From: Bacteroidota bacterium
GTDB lineage: Bacteria > Bacteroidota > Bacteroidia > Bacteroidales > JAIPAH01
Assembly (NCBI GenBank): GCA_021767705.1
Contig: JAASSU010000010.1
Location: 1-33,636 of the forward strand
Direction of reading: 5' to 3'
Length of the DNA stretch: 33,636 nt
The notes beneath the pieces are model-generated. The model saw nothing but the letters and a program-made list of their open reading frames with translations. It ran no database searches and had not been told where the DNA came from. The position numbers and the translations under genes are program-made. This document shows positions 7,617-16,135 of the stretch, one piece after another. Every line of letters starts with the position of its first letter. Position 1 is the stretch's first letter.

Positions 7617-8750
7617 ATGCTCGAAAGAAAATTGACCAATAAATTAATTTCAAATTTCCAAAAAGGAAAAGTTATTGCATTATTTGGTGCAAGAAGAACA
7701 GGGAAAACCACTATTTTAAGAATGATAATGGATTCTTTGTCAGAGACAAGTATACTTTTGTTAAATGGTGAAGATTATGATGATGCTATTGCATTGTCTT
7801 CTGGTCGAAGCCAACAACTGGAAAACTTAACATACGGATATGATTATTTATTTGTAGATGAAGCGCAAAACATTCCGAATATTGGAAAGAACTTAAAACT
7901 CCTTGTTGATTCGAACCCTGAAATTAGTGTGTTTGTAACCGGCTCATCAGCTTTTGATTTAAAAAATCAGATTGGAGAGCCTTTAACAGGAAGATCACGC
8001 TTTTATTATTTGTATCCATTTTCAATTTCTGAACTTAGCATAAAGTATATGGAAAGCTTACGGATGCTTCCAACACTTCTTATTTATGGAGCATACCCTC
8101 AGGTATATAATGAGAAGAACCTAAAGGAAAAAAGACACATACTCGAAAACATTAAAAACGGATACATGCTTAAGGATGTTCTGGCTTTAGATAATATTAA
8201 GGATAGCCATTTCATTATAAGTTTATTGAGAGCTTTGGCCTTTCAAATAGGAAATAACGTTTCATATAACGAATTATCAAAAACCTTAAATGCATCAGTA
8301 AATACTATAATTAGATACATTGAGTTGCTTGAAAAGTCATTTATTATCTTCAGGTTATTCGGATATAGTAATAATTTGCGAAAGGAAATATCGAAATCAC
8401 CTAAAATATATTTCTGGGATAATGGTTTAAGAAATGTAGTTATTTCTGGATTTAATGATTTAGATTTGAGAGATGATGTAGGCCAGTTATGGGAGAACTT
8501 TTGTATTTCTGAAAGAATTAAGTTGCAAAAATATAGAGAAACTTTTTCCGATTTCTATTTTTGGAGAACCTATGATCAGCAGGAAATAGATTTAATTGAG
8601 GTGCAAGACGATAAATTGAGTGCGTTTGAGTTTAAGTGGAGCACAGAAAAAAAAGCCAAAACACCTATAGCTTTTAGAAACACTTACCCGAATGCAAGTT
8701 TTGATATCATAAACAGGGAGACATATTTTAATTTTTTGATTAGAAAATAA
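7617..8750 (+). CDS. AAA-type ATPase with DUF4143 C-terminal domain
   Basis: A 377-residue member of the large family of bacterial and archaeal P-loop proteins with an AAA_14 core and a DUF4143 C-terminus. Visible motifs are Walker A FGARRTGKTT (Lys30), Walker B YLFVDEAQN (Asp81-Glu82) and the sensor VTGSSAFDL (about 108-116). A winged-helix-like segment follows (LSKTLNASVNTIIRYIELLE). The C-terminal part has a nuclease-like pattern, Asp325 in QEIDLIEV and Glu338-x-Lys340 in AFEFKW, typical of the PD-(D/E)XK-like fold of this family. The function is unknown; these genes are often multicopy and mobile. The coding sequence is visibly more AT-rich than lon or pyrB, which suggests a separate origin. 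It stands alone between convergent pyrI and lon. An imperfect -7 (TATTTTTA, 7583-7590) and a 7-bp inverted repeat (7589-7613) lie just before the ATG. Confidence 0.88.
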   Translation: MLERKLTNKLISNFQKGKVIALFGARRTGKTTILRMIMDSLSETSILLLNGEDYDDAIALSSGRSQQLENLTYGYDYLFVDEAQNIPNIGKNLKLLVDSNPEISVFVTGSSAFDLKNQIGEPLTGRSRFYYLYPFSISELSIKYMESLRMLPTLLIYGAYPQVYNEKNLKEKRHILENIKNGYMLKDVLALDNIKDSHFIISLLRALAFQIGNNVSYNELSKTLNASVNTIIRYIELLEKSFIIFRLFGYSNNLRKEISKSPKIYFWDNGLRNVVISGFNDLDLRDDVGQLWENFCISERIKLQKYRETFSDFYFWRTYDQQEIDLIEVQDDKLSAFEFKWSTEKKAKTPIAFRNTYPNASFDIINRETYFNFLIRK

Positions 8751-8781
8751 ACCGGTTCTTGAAATATTGAAAGAACCGGTT
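8750..8781. terminator. Terminator-like hairpin between convergent ATPase gene and pyrI
   Basis: AACCGGTTCTT (8750-8760) and AAGAACCGGTT (8771-8781) form a perfect 11-bp stem with a 10-base loop, starting within the ATPase stop codon. The T-run is weak on both strands (CATCTTTTA on plus), so termination may be partial or factor-aided. Its place between convergent genes fits a shared terminator. Confidence 0.7.
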
Positions 8782-8823
8782 CATCTTTTACTGATAAAAT
8801 TTCAAAAGACTACTAACCTATGT

Positions 8824-9294
8824 TTATCCAATAAAAGTCATTTCATTCTGCTTGGTTGTTTTTTCGCAGTAATGGCACTTTAATCGGATACCTTCGCCTT
8901 CGCGGACATACACCTTAAACTTCGGTGATACATTTTGGTGGTTGGTAACGCATTTTGGATTGATGCACTTGACATAGCCGCCAATTTCGGTTGGCATTTC
9001 CACATTACGCTTTTCAACTACCTTATAGTCTTTGATAGTTATGAGGCTTGCGTTGGGTGCTACAAGTCCGATCTTATTGATTTCAACATCTTTGAAAAAC
9101 TTGTTGCTCACCTTTATGATTCCCTTCTTTTTGTACTTCTTGCTCTCGAGGTTTACTCCGAATAACGCAAGGTCTCCTGAGTTGTCCAAATCCAAAATAC
9201 GAACCACGCGAAGCACTTTATCTGCCGGGATATGGTCGATTACAGTTCCGTTTTCGATAGCCGAAACTTTTAGTTCTTTTTTATTATCCATCAT
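8824..9294 (-). CDS. pyrI: Aspartate carbamoyltransferase regulatory chain
   Basis: A 156-residue regulatory subunit close in length to E. coli PyrI (153). The N-terminal allosteric domain begins KELKVSAIENGTVIDHIPAD, which includes the nucleotide-binding region. The C-terminal zinc domain has the four Cys of the family: CINPKC (110, 115) and CHYC (140, 143). It binds CTP, UTP or ATP and joins PyrB trimers into the regulated holoenzyme of pyrimidine synthesis. The start is either 9294 or 9291 (ATGATG). The AAGGAGG just upstream (minus strand, 9298-9304) sits 3 and 6 bases from them respectively, so 9291 has the better spacing. The gene follows pyrB by 10 bases, so they are co-transcribed and probably made in matched amounts. 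Confidence 0.97.
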   Translation of the reverse strand: MMDNKKELKVSAIENGTVIDHIPADKVLRVVRILDLDNSGDLALFGVNLESKKYKKKGIIKVSNKFFKDVEINKIGLVAPNASLITIKDYKVVEKRNVEMPTEIGGYVKCINPKCVTNHQNVSPKFKVYVREGEGIRLKCHYCEKTTKQNEMTFIG

Positions 9295-9304
9295 GTTCCT
9301 CCTT

Positions 9305-10228
9305 TTATTTCAATCCTAAAATTGCTGTTAATAATGCCTGGCGCACATAAACACCGTTGAGTGCCTGCTGGAAATAGTATGCTTTCGGATGACTGTCCAC
9401 ATCCTCCGTAATTTCATTCACCCGTGGCAATGGGTGCAGCACGCGCATGTTCTCCTTCGTGTTTTCGAGCATTGAACGTTGAAGTACGTAAGAGTTTTTT
9501 ACTTTTTCGTATTCCATCGGGTCGCTGAATCGCTCTCTCTGAATACGCGTCATGTAAATGATATCCGAATGCTCCATCACATCTTCAAGTTCGGTATACT
9601 GATAATATTCAAGGTTCGCATCTTTAATGTGGCGCTTTACGGAACTGGGGAGCTTCAGTTCTTCAGGGGAAACCAGGTGAAATTCAGCATTAAAATGACA
9701 CATCGCTTCCACCAGCGAATGCACGGTGCGGCCATATTTCAGGTCGCCTACCAATGCAATTTTCAGGTTGTCAAGCGATCCCTGGGTTTTCCTGATGCTG
9801 TAGAGGTCGAGCATACACTGTGTGGGGTGCTGGTTTGAGCCGTCGCCCGCATTGATGATAGGCACGGAGGCAACCTCACTGGCATAGCGCGATGAGCCGT
9901 CGATGGGGTGGCGCATCACGATAAGGTCAGAATAGTTACAAACAGTCAGAATAGTATCCTTCAGCGATTCACCTTTTTTTGTCGATGAGCTGGCGGCATC
10001 AGTAAAACCAACAATTTTTCCGCCGAGCTGACTGATGGCACTCTCGAAACTTAGTCTTGTACGTGTGGATGGCTCAAAAAACAGTGAAGCAATCACGTAA
10101 TTTCTTAAGAGCTCCTGACGAGGATTTGCTTCAAACTCCTCTGCCAAATCCAGAATCTTGAGGTACTCTTCTTTGGTGTAATCTGATATGGATATCAGGT
10201 TACGGTTTTTAAGATTTGTGTTTTCCAT
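9305..10228 (-). CDS. pyrB: Aspartate carbamoyltransferase catalytic chain
   Basis: A 307-residue catalytic subunit (E. coli 310). It condenses carbamoyl phosphate with aspartate, the first committed step of pyrimidine synthesis. The carbamoyl-phosphate loop FFEPSTRTRLSFE is intact (Ser54-Thr-Arg-Thr-Arg58), followed by the SSTKKGES loop from the adjacent subunit, GDGSNQHPTQ, and HPLPRVNEI near the end. The start is set at ATG 10228 (MENTNLKNRN), since the frame upstream of it only offers a TTG and no family similarity. It is the first gene of a pyrB-pyrI operon, preceded by a probable promoter that abuts the terminator of the upstream gene. No pyrimidine attenuator was recognised in the short leader. 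Confidence 0.98.
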   Translation of the reverse strand: MENTNLKNRNLISISDYTKEEYLKILDLAEEFEANPRQELLRNYVIASLFFEPSTRTRLSFESAISQLGGKIVGFTDAASSSTKKGESLKDTILTVCNYSDLIVMRHPIDGSSRYASEVASVPIINAGDGSNQHPTQCMLDLYSIRKTQGSLDNLKIALVGDLKYGRTVHSLVEAMCHFNAEFHLVSPEELKLPSSVKRHIKDANLEYYQYTELEDVMEHSDIIYMTRIQRERFSDPMEYEKVKNSYVLQRSMLENTKENMRVLHPLPRVNEITEDVDSHPKAYYFQQALNGVYVRQALLTAILGLK

Positions 10229-10263
10229 ATCGTTTGGTTTATAAATGATTTTCAAATTTTTAG

Positions 10264-10296
10264 TAAAAGTAATCCCTAAGCTGTAAAAAAACCAAA
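10264..10296 (-). promoter_or_regulatory. Probable pyrBI promoter abutting the upstream terminator
   Basis: On the minus strand TTTG (10296-10293) is followed after 21 bases by TACTTTTA (10271-10264), one base off the TAnnTTTG consensus. The TTTG is made from the end of the T-run of the upstream gene's terminator. The pyrB start is about 36 bases further on. Confidence 0.55.
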
Positions 10297-10323
10297 AAAA
10301 AGGCGGCTTTGAAAAAAGCCGCC
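10294..10323 (-). terminator. Rho-independent terminator of the diphosphoglycerate synthetase-like gene
   Basis: On the minus strand GGCGGCTTT and AAAGCCGCC form a 9-bp GC-rich stem (10302-10323) with a 4-base loop, followed by eight T (10301-10294). It begins 8 bases after the stop codon and separates this gene from pyrBI. Confidence 0.93.
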
Positions 10324-10330
10324 AATTGAA

Positions 10331-11668
10331 TTATAAATTGTGTTTTTTGACGAAATCGTCGAGAACCCCTTCAAGGTCAGGATAACCAATTTCCTGCAAG
10401 TCATAGTAAACGCGAGTATTCGGTTTCTTGATATTGATAACCCTGTTAAGGTCGATAGGTGTACCAATCACAACAGCATCGCAGTCGGTGTTGTTGATAG
10501 TGGTTTCAAGGTCTTTGAGCTGCTGCTCGCCGTAACCCATCGCCGGAAGAAGTGTTCCGATATTCGGGTAAATCTCGAATGTTTCAGAGAGTTTACCAAC
10601 AGTAAATGGTCTTGGGTCAACCAGTTCGGCAGCACCAAATTTCTGTGCAGCAACCGTACCGGCGCCAATTTTCATCTCGCCGTGAGTCAGCGTTGGACCA
10701 TCTTCAACAACCAACACCTTCTTGCCTTTGATAACGGAAGGGTCGTCTACCTTAATCGGAGAGGCACCATCAATTACTGTAGCCTTAGGATTCACTTTTT
10801 CAATGTTTTCTCTTACTGTCTGAATATCTTCAGGAGCAGCAGAATCCATTTTGTTGATAACAACCGCATCAGCTTGACGCAGCGTCACTTCACCCGGGTA
10901 GTAATTCAGCTCGTGTCCGGGGCGGTGAGGGTCTACAACCGTAATCATAAGGTCGGGCTTGTAGAAAGAGAAGTCGTTGTTACCGCCATCCCAAAGAACA
11001 ACATCACATCCGTCAGGATCATTTTCTGCTTCACGAACAATGGCTTCATAGTCCACACCCGCGTAAATGACATTACCGCGAACCACGTGTGGTTCATACT
11101 CTTCCATCTCTTCGATAGTACATTTGTGCTTCTTCAGGTCATCGATTTCAGCAAAGCGCTGAACCTTTTGTGCAGCTAAGTCGCCGTAAGGCATCGGGTG
11201 ACGTATGGCCACTACTTTCAGGCCTTTTTTCATCAGATGCTCTATCACTTTACGTGATGTCTGGCTTTTACCGCATCCGGTACGAACCGCACCAACAGAA
11301 ATAACTGGCTTAGTACTCTTAATCATGGTGTCTTTAGAACCGAGCAGGATGAAGTTTGCTCCGGCAGCATTCACTATCGCACTGACATTCATTAAGTGCT
11401 GATAAGGAACATCGCTGTATGAAAATACGCAGTCGTCAACTTTCAGGTCTTTAATGAGTCTGGGCAGTTCTTCCTGAGCATAAATAGGTATACCTTCAGG
11501 ATAGAGGTCTCCTGCCAGTTCAGCAGGATACTTTCTGCCATCAATATCAGGGATTTGCGCCGCAGTAAAAGCTACTACATTGTACGCCTCATTTCCACGA
11601 TAATATGTGTTGAAATTGTGGAAATCCCTTCCGGCAGCACCAATGATAATTACATTTTTCTTTTCCAT
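10331..11668 (-). CDS. Cyclic 2,3-diphosphoglycerate synthetase-like P-loop protein
   Basis: A 445-residue cytoplasmic protein that I recognise as the bacterial branch of the family founded by cyclic 2,3-diphosphoglycerate synthetase of Methanothermus fervidus. It opens with a Rossmann-like strand and loop (VIIIGAAGRDFHNFNTYY), then has a P-loop GAVRTGCGKSQTS (about 126-138, Lys134), VVLWDGGNNDFSFYKPDLMI and TVVDPHRPGHEL in the nucleotide-binding core, and INKMD as a GTPase-like base-recognition motif. The archaeal enzyme uses ATP to form a cyclic phosphoanhydride of 2,3-diphosphoglycerate, a thermoprotectant. The job of the bacterial proteins is, to my knowledge, not established. It has its own consensus promoter and its own terminator, and lies directly upstream of pyrBI on the same strand. 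Its place next to a carbamoyltransferase may be meaningful or chance. Confidence 0.82.
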   Translation of the reverse strand: MEKKNVIIIGAAGRDFHNFNTYYRGNEAYNVVAFTAAQIPDIDGRKYPAELAGDLYPEGIPIYAQEELPRLIKDLKVDDCVFSYSDVPYQHLMNVSAIVNAAGANFILLGSKDTMIKSTKPVISVGAVRTGCGKSQTSRKVIEHLMKKGLKVVAIRHPMPYGDLAAQKVQRFAEIDDLKKHKCTIEEMEEYEPHVVRGNVIYAGVDYEAIVREAENDPDGCDVVLWDGGNNDFSFYKPDLMITVVDPHRPGHELNYYPGEVTLRQADAVVINKMDSAAPEDIQTVRENIEKVNPKATVIDGASPIKVDDPSVIKGKKVLVVEDGPTLTHGEMKIGAGTVAAQKFGAAELVDPRPFTVGKLSETFEIYPNIGTLLPAMGYGEQQLKDLETTINNTDCDAVVIGTPIDLNRVINIKKPNTRVYYDLQEIGYPDLEGVLDDFVKKHNL

Positions 11669-11971
11669 TGATAACTGTTTTTAAATTTAGTTAATTGAAT
11701 ATTATTTTTTAGTTAGCGCAAATTTAAGAGTTTAAGTATCCTGAACAACTTTTCGATAGTTAAATATTTCACAAGTCCGGTTAATATTAATGTAAGGCAT
11801 TGTCATTCATTGTACTATTTGTTGGTAAATAAGGTTTTCTGATGGAATGATAAATTATTCCTTATCTGTATTTGCAATGCATTTGAAAAATTAATTTGTG
11901 AATCAATGAATAATTTTTTAAATTGCCGTGGCTTTTATAACACTGATTAGGCCTCAGATATATTTGAATCA
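11669..11971. other. Divergent intergenic region (303 bases)
   Basis: This holds the minus-strand promoter of the diphosphoglycerate synthetase-like gene near its left end. Toward the histidine kinase gene on the right the sequence is AT-rich, and I see no full-consensus promoter, no terminator and no open frame worth calling. Confidence 0.6.
11719..11748 (-). promoter_or_regulatory. Promoter of the diphosphoglycerate synthetase-like gene
   Basis: On the minus strand TTG (11748-11746), a 19-base spacer and TAAATTTG (11726-11719) match the Bacteroidota consensus. The leader to the ATG at 11668 would be about 45 bases. Confidence 0.7.
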
Positions 11972-14170
11972 ATGAATACAATAAGAATTAGAATCGTATC
12001 CGTAGCTTTTGCAATCCTGATTTCAATGATTAACACTGTTTATGGTCAGATGCAGCTCCCTGACTCAATCGACAACTTTATCAAATCGAATCATCCTGTG
12101 GAGCAGAAAGTGGATATAATTTTAGACTATGCAGGTTCAAATACCCATAATGATCAAAAAATTGCCTTTCTTTATTTCGATTCAGCTTATCGCTATGCCA
12201 AATCGCTGAATCACGATTCTTTAATAGTGAAAGCCCTCTCGCGCAAGGCTAATTTTTTTTTCGGCGTTTCCAGGTTTGATTCGGCTGAATATTACATGAC
12301 TCGCGTTGACGAATTGATTAATCATTCGGGTAAAAAATTTACTGAGGAGGAAAAGTATTCGGAGTTAAGTAATTATGCAGAGGCACTCTATTATGTTGGT
12401 TTAACTGACACGGCTGAACAATTATCAAAAAGGGTTTTGGAATATGCACGTCAGGAAAACGATACGGGGTTGCTATTTAGGAGTCATGGAAATCTTGCAA
12501 TGTATTTTGGTACATTAGGTAGGTTTTCAGAGGCGATTGATCATATGGAGCAATCCTTAAAATACACTTCTAAACGAGGAGACTCGGCAGTAGCTTTTAT
12601 CAGAATGGCCATATCATACCTTAATATGGATGAGCCACTACGTGCTATTGAAAAAAACAGGATGGCATTAAAGCTTGCAAAAAACCTTGACAATGAAAAT
12701 CACCTTAAAAATGTTATATATAATAATATAGGAAGAGCTCATGAGGAGAATGGAAACCTGGATTCGGCTCTTTATTACTATACTGCCTCTGTAAAAATTC
12801 AACAATCCATTGGTTTAAAAAATAGCTTAACCATTAATTATATTAACATTGGAAATATTTACCTTACGAGAAAAGATTTTAACAAGGCCCTTGAATACTA
12901 TTTGCGGGCATATAATAATCCGAATATTGAGTCTATGGCCAGGGCACATGCTGCTGTTACAATTAACCTGGGGTTGATCTATTATGAATTAAAGCAATTC
13001 GGGAAAGCTTCAAAGTTTCTTGAGCTGGGTGCAGATCTGGCCACAAAATACAAGATTAGGCAATACAGATTAAATGCCTATTTAAATCTTGCAAAACTCG
13101 ATTCTGCTAAAGGAAATTTTCTTAACAGCTTAAGGTATAAGGACAGTGTTTATGTTATCAATCAAAGGTTATTTGATGACCAATTGAATGAACGTTTGGC
13201 TGAGCTTGAGGCTGAGGAAAAAATGAAGGCGCAAGTCAGGGAGAACGAGCTGCTGAAAAAGAGGGACGCAGCCAATCAAAACAGAATTTTTTATCAGCGG
13301 ATAGCCCTTGCGCTGGCATTGCTCATTGCCATTGGTGTTATTGTCTTTCTTATAGTAGTTTATCGTGGCCGAAACCGATTAGCCCTCATGTATGCTAAAC
13401 TCGAGGCGAATAACGAACAGATAAGGCAAAAGAATAAGCAGCTGGAAGAGCTGAACAAAACAAAGGATAAGTTTTTCTCTATTATTTCTCACGATTTGAA
13501 AGGGCCTATAGGAACGCTCATTGCGCTTTTACAGGAATTAGAGGAAGACTATGATGCTTTTGATGAGGAAGAGCGTAAGGATATCATCAGAAACCTCCGT
13601 TCGAGCGGACAGAATACTTACAATATGCTTGTTAACCTTCTCGACTGGAGCCGATCGCAAAGGGGCATCATTAACAACAATCCTCAAAAAGTTGATTTAT
13701 CCGAAACTGTCGATCAAGTCATCAGTGTGCTGAACGAAAGAGCCAGGAATAAGGGTATAGTAATCAAAAATAAGATACCTTACGGAGCGGCTGAATCCTT
13801 TTTGGACCTGGAAATGATACGTACGGTATTTATCAACCTGATAAATAACGCAATTAAGTTTTCCTATGAAAACAGTGAAATTGAAATAGAAGGCGAACGC
13901 CGTAATAATTACATTAATATTTTTGTAAAGGATCATGGTATGGGTATTCCCGGTGATATGATGGAGAGCTTATTCCAGGTAAATACCGATTATCAGAGAA
14001 GGGGTACCCAAAATGAAAAAGGTACCGGTTTGGGCTTAATACTTTGCCATGAGTTTGTGAAAAAAATGAATGGCAAAATCACGGTAAAATCAAGTGAGCA
14101 AAGAGGCTCTACCTTTAAAGTTACTTTGCCGGCTTATTCTGATACGCTGAAGCCTGAATCCGTTTTATAA
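11972..14170 (+). CDS. TPR-containing membrane sensor histidine kinase
   Basis: A 732-residue kinase with periplasmic sensing by TPR repeats. A signal peptide (MNTIRIRIVSVAFAILISMI, then NTVYG) is followed by TPR-like helical pairs to about residue 400, such as NIGRAHEENGNLDSALYYYT and NIGNIYLTRKDFNKALEYYL. A coiled coil, one membrane helix (about 445-467, rich in Ala, Leu and Ile) and a second coiled coil lead to the HisKA box KFFSIISHDLKGP with His507. The ATPase domain has N-box NLINNAIKF, G1 DHGMGIP and G2 GTGLGL, so catalysis looks intact. No receiver or DNA-binding domain is fused, and no response regulator gene lies next to it, so it is an orphan kinase. The signal is unknown. Confidence 0.93.
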   Translation: MNTIRIRIVSVAFAILISMINTVYGQMQLPDSIDNFIKSNHPVEQKVDIILDYAGSNTHNDQKIAFLYFDSAYRYAKSLNHDSLIVKALSRKANFFFGVSRFDSAEYYMTRVDELINHSGKKFTEEEKYSELSNYAEALYYVGLTDTAEQLSKRVLEYARQENDTGLLFRSHGNLAMYFGTLGRFSEAIDHMEQSLKYTSKRGDSAVAFIRMAISYLNMDEPLRAIEKNRMALKLAKNLDNENHLKNVIYNNIGRAHEENGNLDSALYYYTASVKIQQSIGLKNSLTINYINIGNIYLTRKDFNKALEYYLRAYNNPNIESMARAHAAVTINLGLIYYELKQFGKASKFLELGADLATKYKIRQYRLNAYLNLAKLDSAKGNFLNSLRYKDSVYVINQRLFDDQLNERLAELEAEEKMKAQVRENELLKKRDAANQNRIFYQRIALALALLIAIGVIVFLIVVYRGRNRLALMYAKLEANNEQIRQKNKQLEELNKTKDKFFSIISHDLKGPIGTLIALLQELEEDYDAFDEEERKDIIRNLRSSGQNTYNMLVNLLDWSRSQRGIINNNPQKVDLSETVDQVISVLNERARNKGIVIKNKIPYGAAESFLDLEMIRTVFINLINNAIKFSYENSEIEIEGERRNNYINIFVKDHGMGIPGDMMESLFQVNTDYQRRGTQNEKGTGLGLILCHEFVKKMNGKITVKSSEQRGSTFKVTLPAYSDTLKPESVL

Positions 14171-14195
14171 AATTCTTCAAGTGATGTTTTTCTTG

Positions 14196-14203
14196 TATTT
14201 TTG
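14196..14203 (+). promoter_or_regulatory. -7 element of a probable argS promoter
   Basis: TATTTTTG fits TAnnTTTG exactly and lies 29 bases before the argS start. No good TTTG is present 19-21 bases upstream, so only the -7 half is supported. Confidence 0.5.
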
Positions 14204-14232
14204 CCGCGTTTTAACAGTTAACAAAGCAAATA

Positions 14233-16014
14233 ATGGAGCATCTCTTAGCTAAAGCCACCGCAGAAATTGTCAATGACCTTTATCAACAGGACTTTTCTCC
14301 TGAAAAAGTTAATATTCAAAAAACCCGCACCGACGTAGAGGGAGACTTTACGATCGTTGTTTTTCCCTTTACCCGCTTTAGCAGGAAGGGCCCTGAGCCT
14401 ACCGCTACGGAAATAGGGGAGGCGTTGAAAAATAAAATTGACTTTATTTCCGGGTTTAACGTAATTAAAGGATTTCTGAATGTTTCTTTATCCGAAAGTT
14501 TCTGGACTGATTTCCTGAAAAAGGAGGCGGTAAATGATGCGTATGGTTATTCGGATGCTGCCAAAAATGATGCTCCGATCGTTATCGAATACAGTTCTCC
14601 CAACACCAATAAACCTTTGCACCTGGGGCATATCCGTAACAATCTGATAGGCGATTCTGTTGCTCGCATTTTAAAGGCCAACGGCCACAATGTGGCTAAA
14701 GTCAACCTGGTGAACGACCGTGGAATTCATATCTGCAAGTCGATGCTGGCCTGGCAGAAATGGGGCGAGGGCGAGACCCCTGAAAGTGCAGGGATGAAAG
14801 GCGATCACCTTATCGGTAAATATTATGTGATTTTCGACCAGGAGTATAAAAAGGAAATACAGCAGCTTGTAAGTGAGGGCATGGCAGAGGATAAAGCCAA
14901 AAAGGAAGCCCCGCTCCTGAAGGAAGCCCAGCAAATGCTCAAAAAATGGGAACAAAGCGATGGTGAGGTGATGGCCTTGTGGAACAAAATGAACGGCTGG
15001 GTGTATGAGGGCTTTGATGTGACATACAACCGGATGGGTGTTTCTTTCGACAAGGTTTATCATGAATCGCAAACATACCTCCTCGGGAAGGAAATTGTAC
15101 TGAGAGGTCTTGAAAACGGTATCTTGTTCAAAAAAGAGGATGGCTCGGTGTGGGCCGACCTCTCTGACGAAGGGCTCGACGAAAAGCTGCTGCTGCGCGC
15201 TGATGGCACATCCGTATACATGACCCAGGACCTTGGGACAGCAGATTTGCGGCACAGTGATTACCATCCTAAAGAGATGGTTTATGTAGTTGGAAACGAG
15301 CAGATTTATCATTTCGATGTGTTAAAAAAGCTCCTGAAAAAGCTCGGGTTTGATTGGTCTGAAAAAGTGAAGCATTTGTCATACGGCATGGTCGAGCTGC
15401 CTGAAGGAAAAATGAAATCCCGCGAAGGAACTGTTGTAGATGCTGACAACCTGATGGATGAGATGTTTTTGGCCGCAAAGGAAACCACCACAGAGCTCGG
15501 TAAAATTGAAGGTTTGTCCGAAGACCAGGCCAATGAGCTTTTTGAAATGATTGGACAGGGCGCACTCAAATACTTTATCCTCAAAGTGGATCCTAAGAAA
15601 ACCATGACCTTCAATCCGCAGGAATCCATTGACTTAAATGGAAATACCGGGCCTTTCATTCAGTACACCCATGCCCGTATTCAGTCGGTTTTGCGTAAGG
15701 CTGCCGAAAAAGATCTGGACGGCAACTTTGAGGGAACACTCACCCTTCACGAGCGTGAAAAAATCCTGATAAAGAGGCTCTATAATTTCCCGAATGTAGT
15801 AAGTCAGGCCGCTGAGACCTACAGTCCGGCCCTGATGGCCAACTATGTTTATGAGCTTGTTAAAGAATATAACCAGTTTTATCATGATGTGCCTATCCTG
15901 AAAACCGAAGATCAAAACCTGTTGGGAATGCGATTGCAGCTTTCTGCCTTTACTGCTAAAATCATCAGTAAAACCATGGGGTTACTCGGTGTGGAAGTAC
16001 CGAATAAGATGTAA
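14233..16014 (+). CDS. argS: Arginyl-tRNA synthetase
   Basis: A 593-residue class I aminoacyl-tRNA synthetase that charges tRNA-Arg in the cytoplasm. The N-terminal additional domain includes VVFPFTRFSRKGPEPTATEI. The HIGH motif is present as HLGH (130-133) in SSPNTNKPLHLGHIRNN, and the KMSKS-equivalent loop is KMKSREGT (from 393), a form common in ArgRS. The anticodon-binding DALR domain closes the protein. Length and order are as expected for the family. It is preceded by a -7 promoter element and followed by a terminator that overlaps its stop codon, so it is monocistronic. Confidence 0.98.
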   Translation: MEHLLAKATAEIVNDLYQQDFSPEKVNIQKTRTDVEGDFTIVVFPFTRFSRKGPEPTATEIGEALKNKIDFISGFNVIKGFLNVSLSESFWTDFLKKEAVNDAYGYSDAAKNDAPIVIEYSSPNTNKPLHLGHIRNNLIGDSVARILKANGHNVAKVNLVNDRGIHICKSMLAWQKWGEGETPESAGMKGDHLIGKYYVIFDQEYKKEIQQLVSEGMAEDKAKKEAPLLKEAQQMLKKWEQSDGEVMALWNKMNGWVYEGFDVTYNRMGVSFDKVYHESQTYLLGKEIVLRGLENGILFKKEDGSVWADLSDEGLDEKLLLRADGTSVYMTQDLGTADLRHSDYHPKEMVYVVGNEQIYHFDVLKKLLKKLGFDWSEKVKHLSYGMVELPEGKMKSREGTVVDADNLMDEMFLAAKETTTELGKIEGLSEDQANELFEMIGQGALKYFILKVDPKKTMTFNPQESIDLNGNTGPFIQYTHARIQSVLRKAAEKDLDGNFEGTLTLHEREKILIKRLYNFPNVVSQAAETYSPALMANYVYELVKEYNQFYHDVPILKTEDQNLLGMRLQLSAFTAKIISKTMGLLGVEVPNKM

Positions 16015-16043
16015 AAAAAGAGCTCTAAACAGAGCCCTTTTTT
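16013..16043. terminator. Bidirectional terminator between argS and the DUF1338 gene
   Basis: An A-run plus AGAGCTCT, loop AAAC, and AGAGCCC plus a T-run form a stem with one mismatch; the A-run and T-run allow it to act on both strands. It starts at the argS stop codon, and the convergent DUF1338 gene ends about 95 bases away. Confidence 0.85.
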
Positions 16044-16135
16044 AACAGTTAACCAAAAATGATAGCGGGATGTACCCACAAACTACTTTATAGACTAACA
16101 GAATTGACTTAAGGTTGTGTGGCGTTATTCGATTT

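Noticed and set aside
10340..11179. 279-codon plus-strand frame opposite the diphosphoglycerate synthetase-like gene
   Set aside because: The opposite strand encodes a recognised full-length family with promoter and terminator; this frame has no known motifs.
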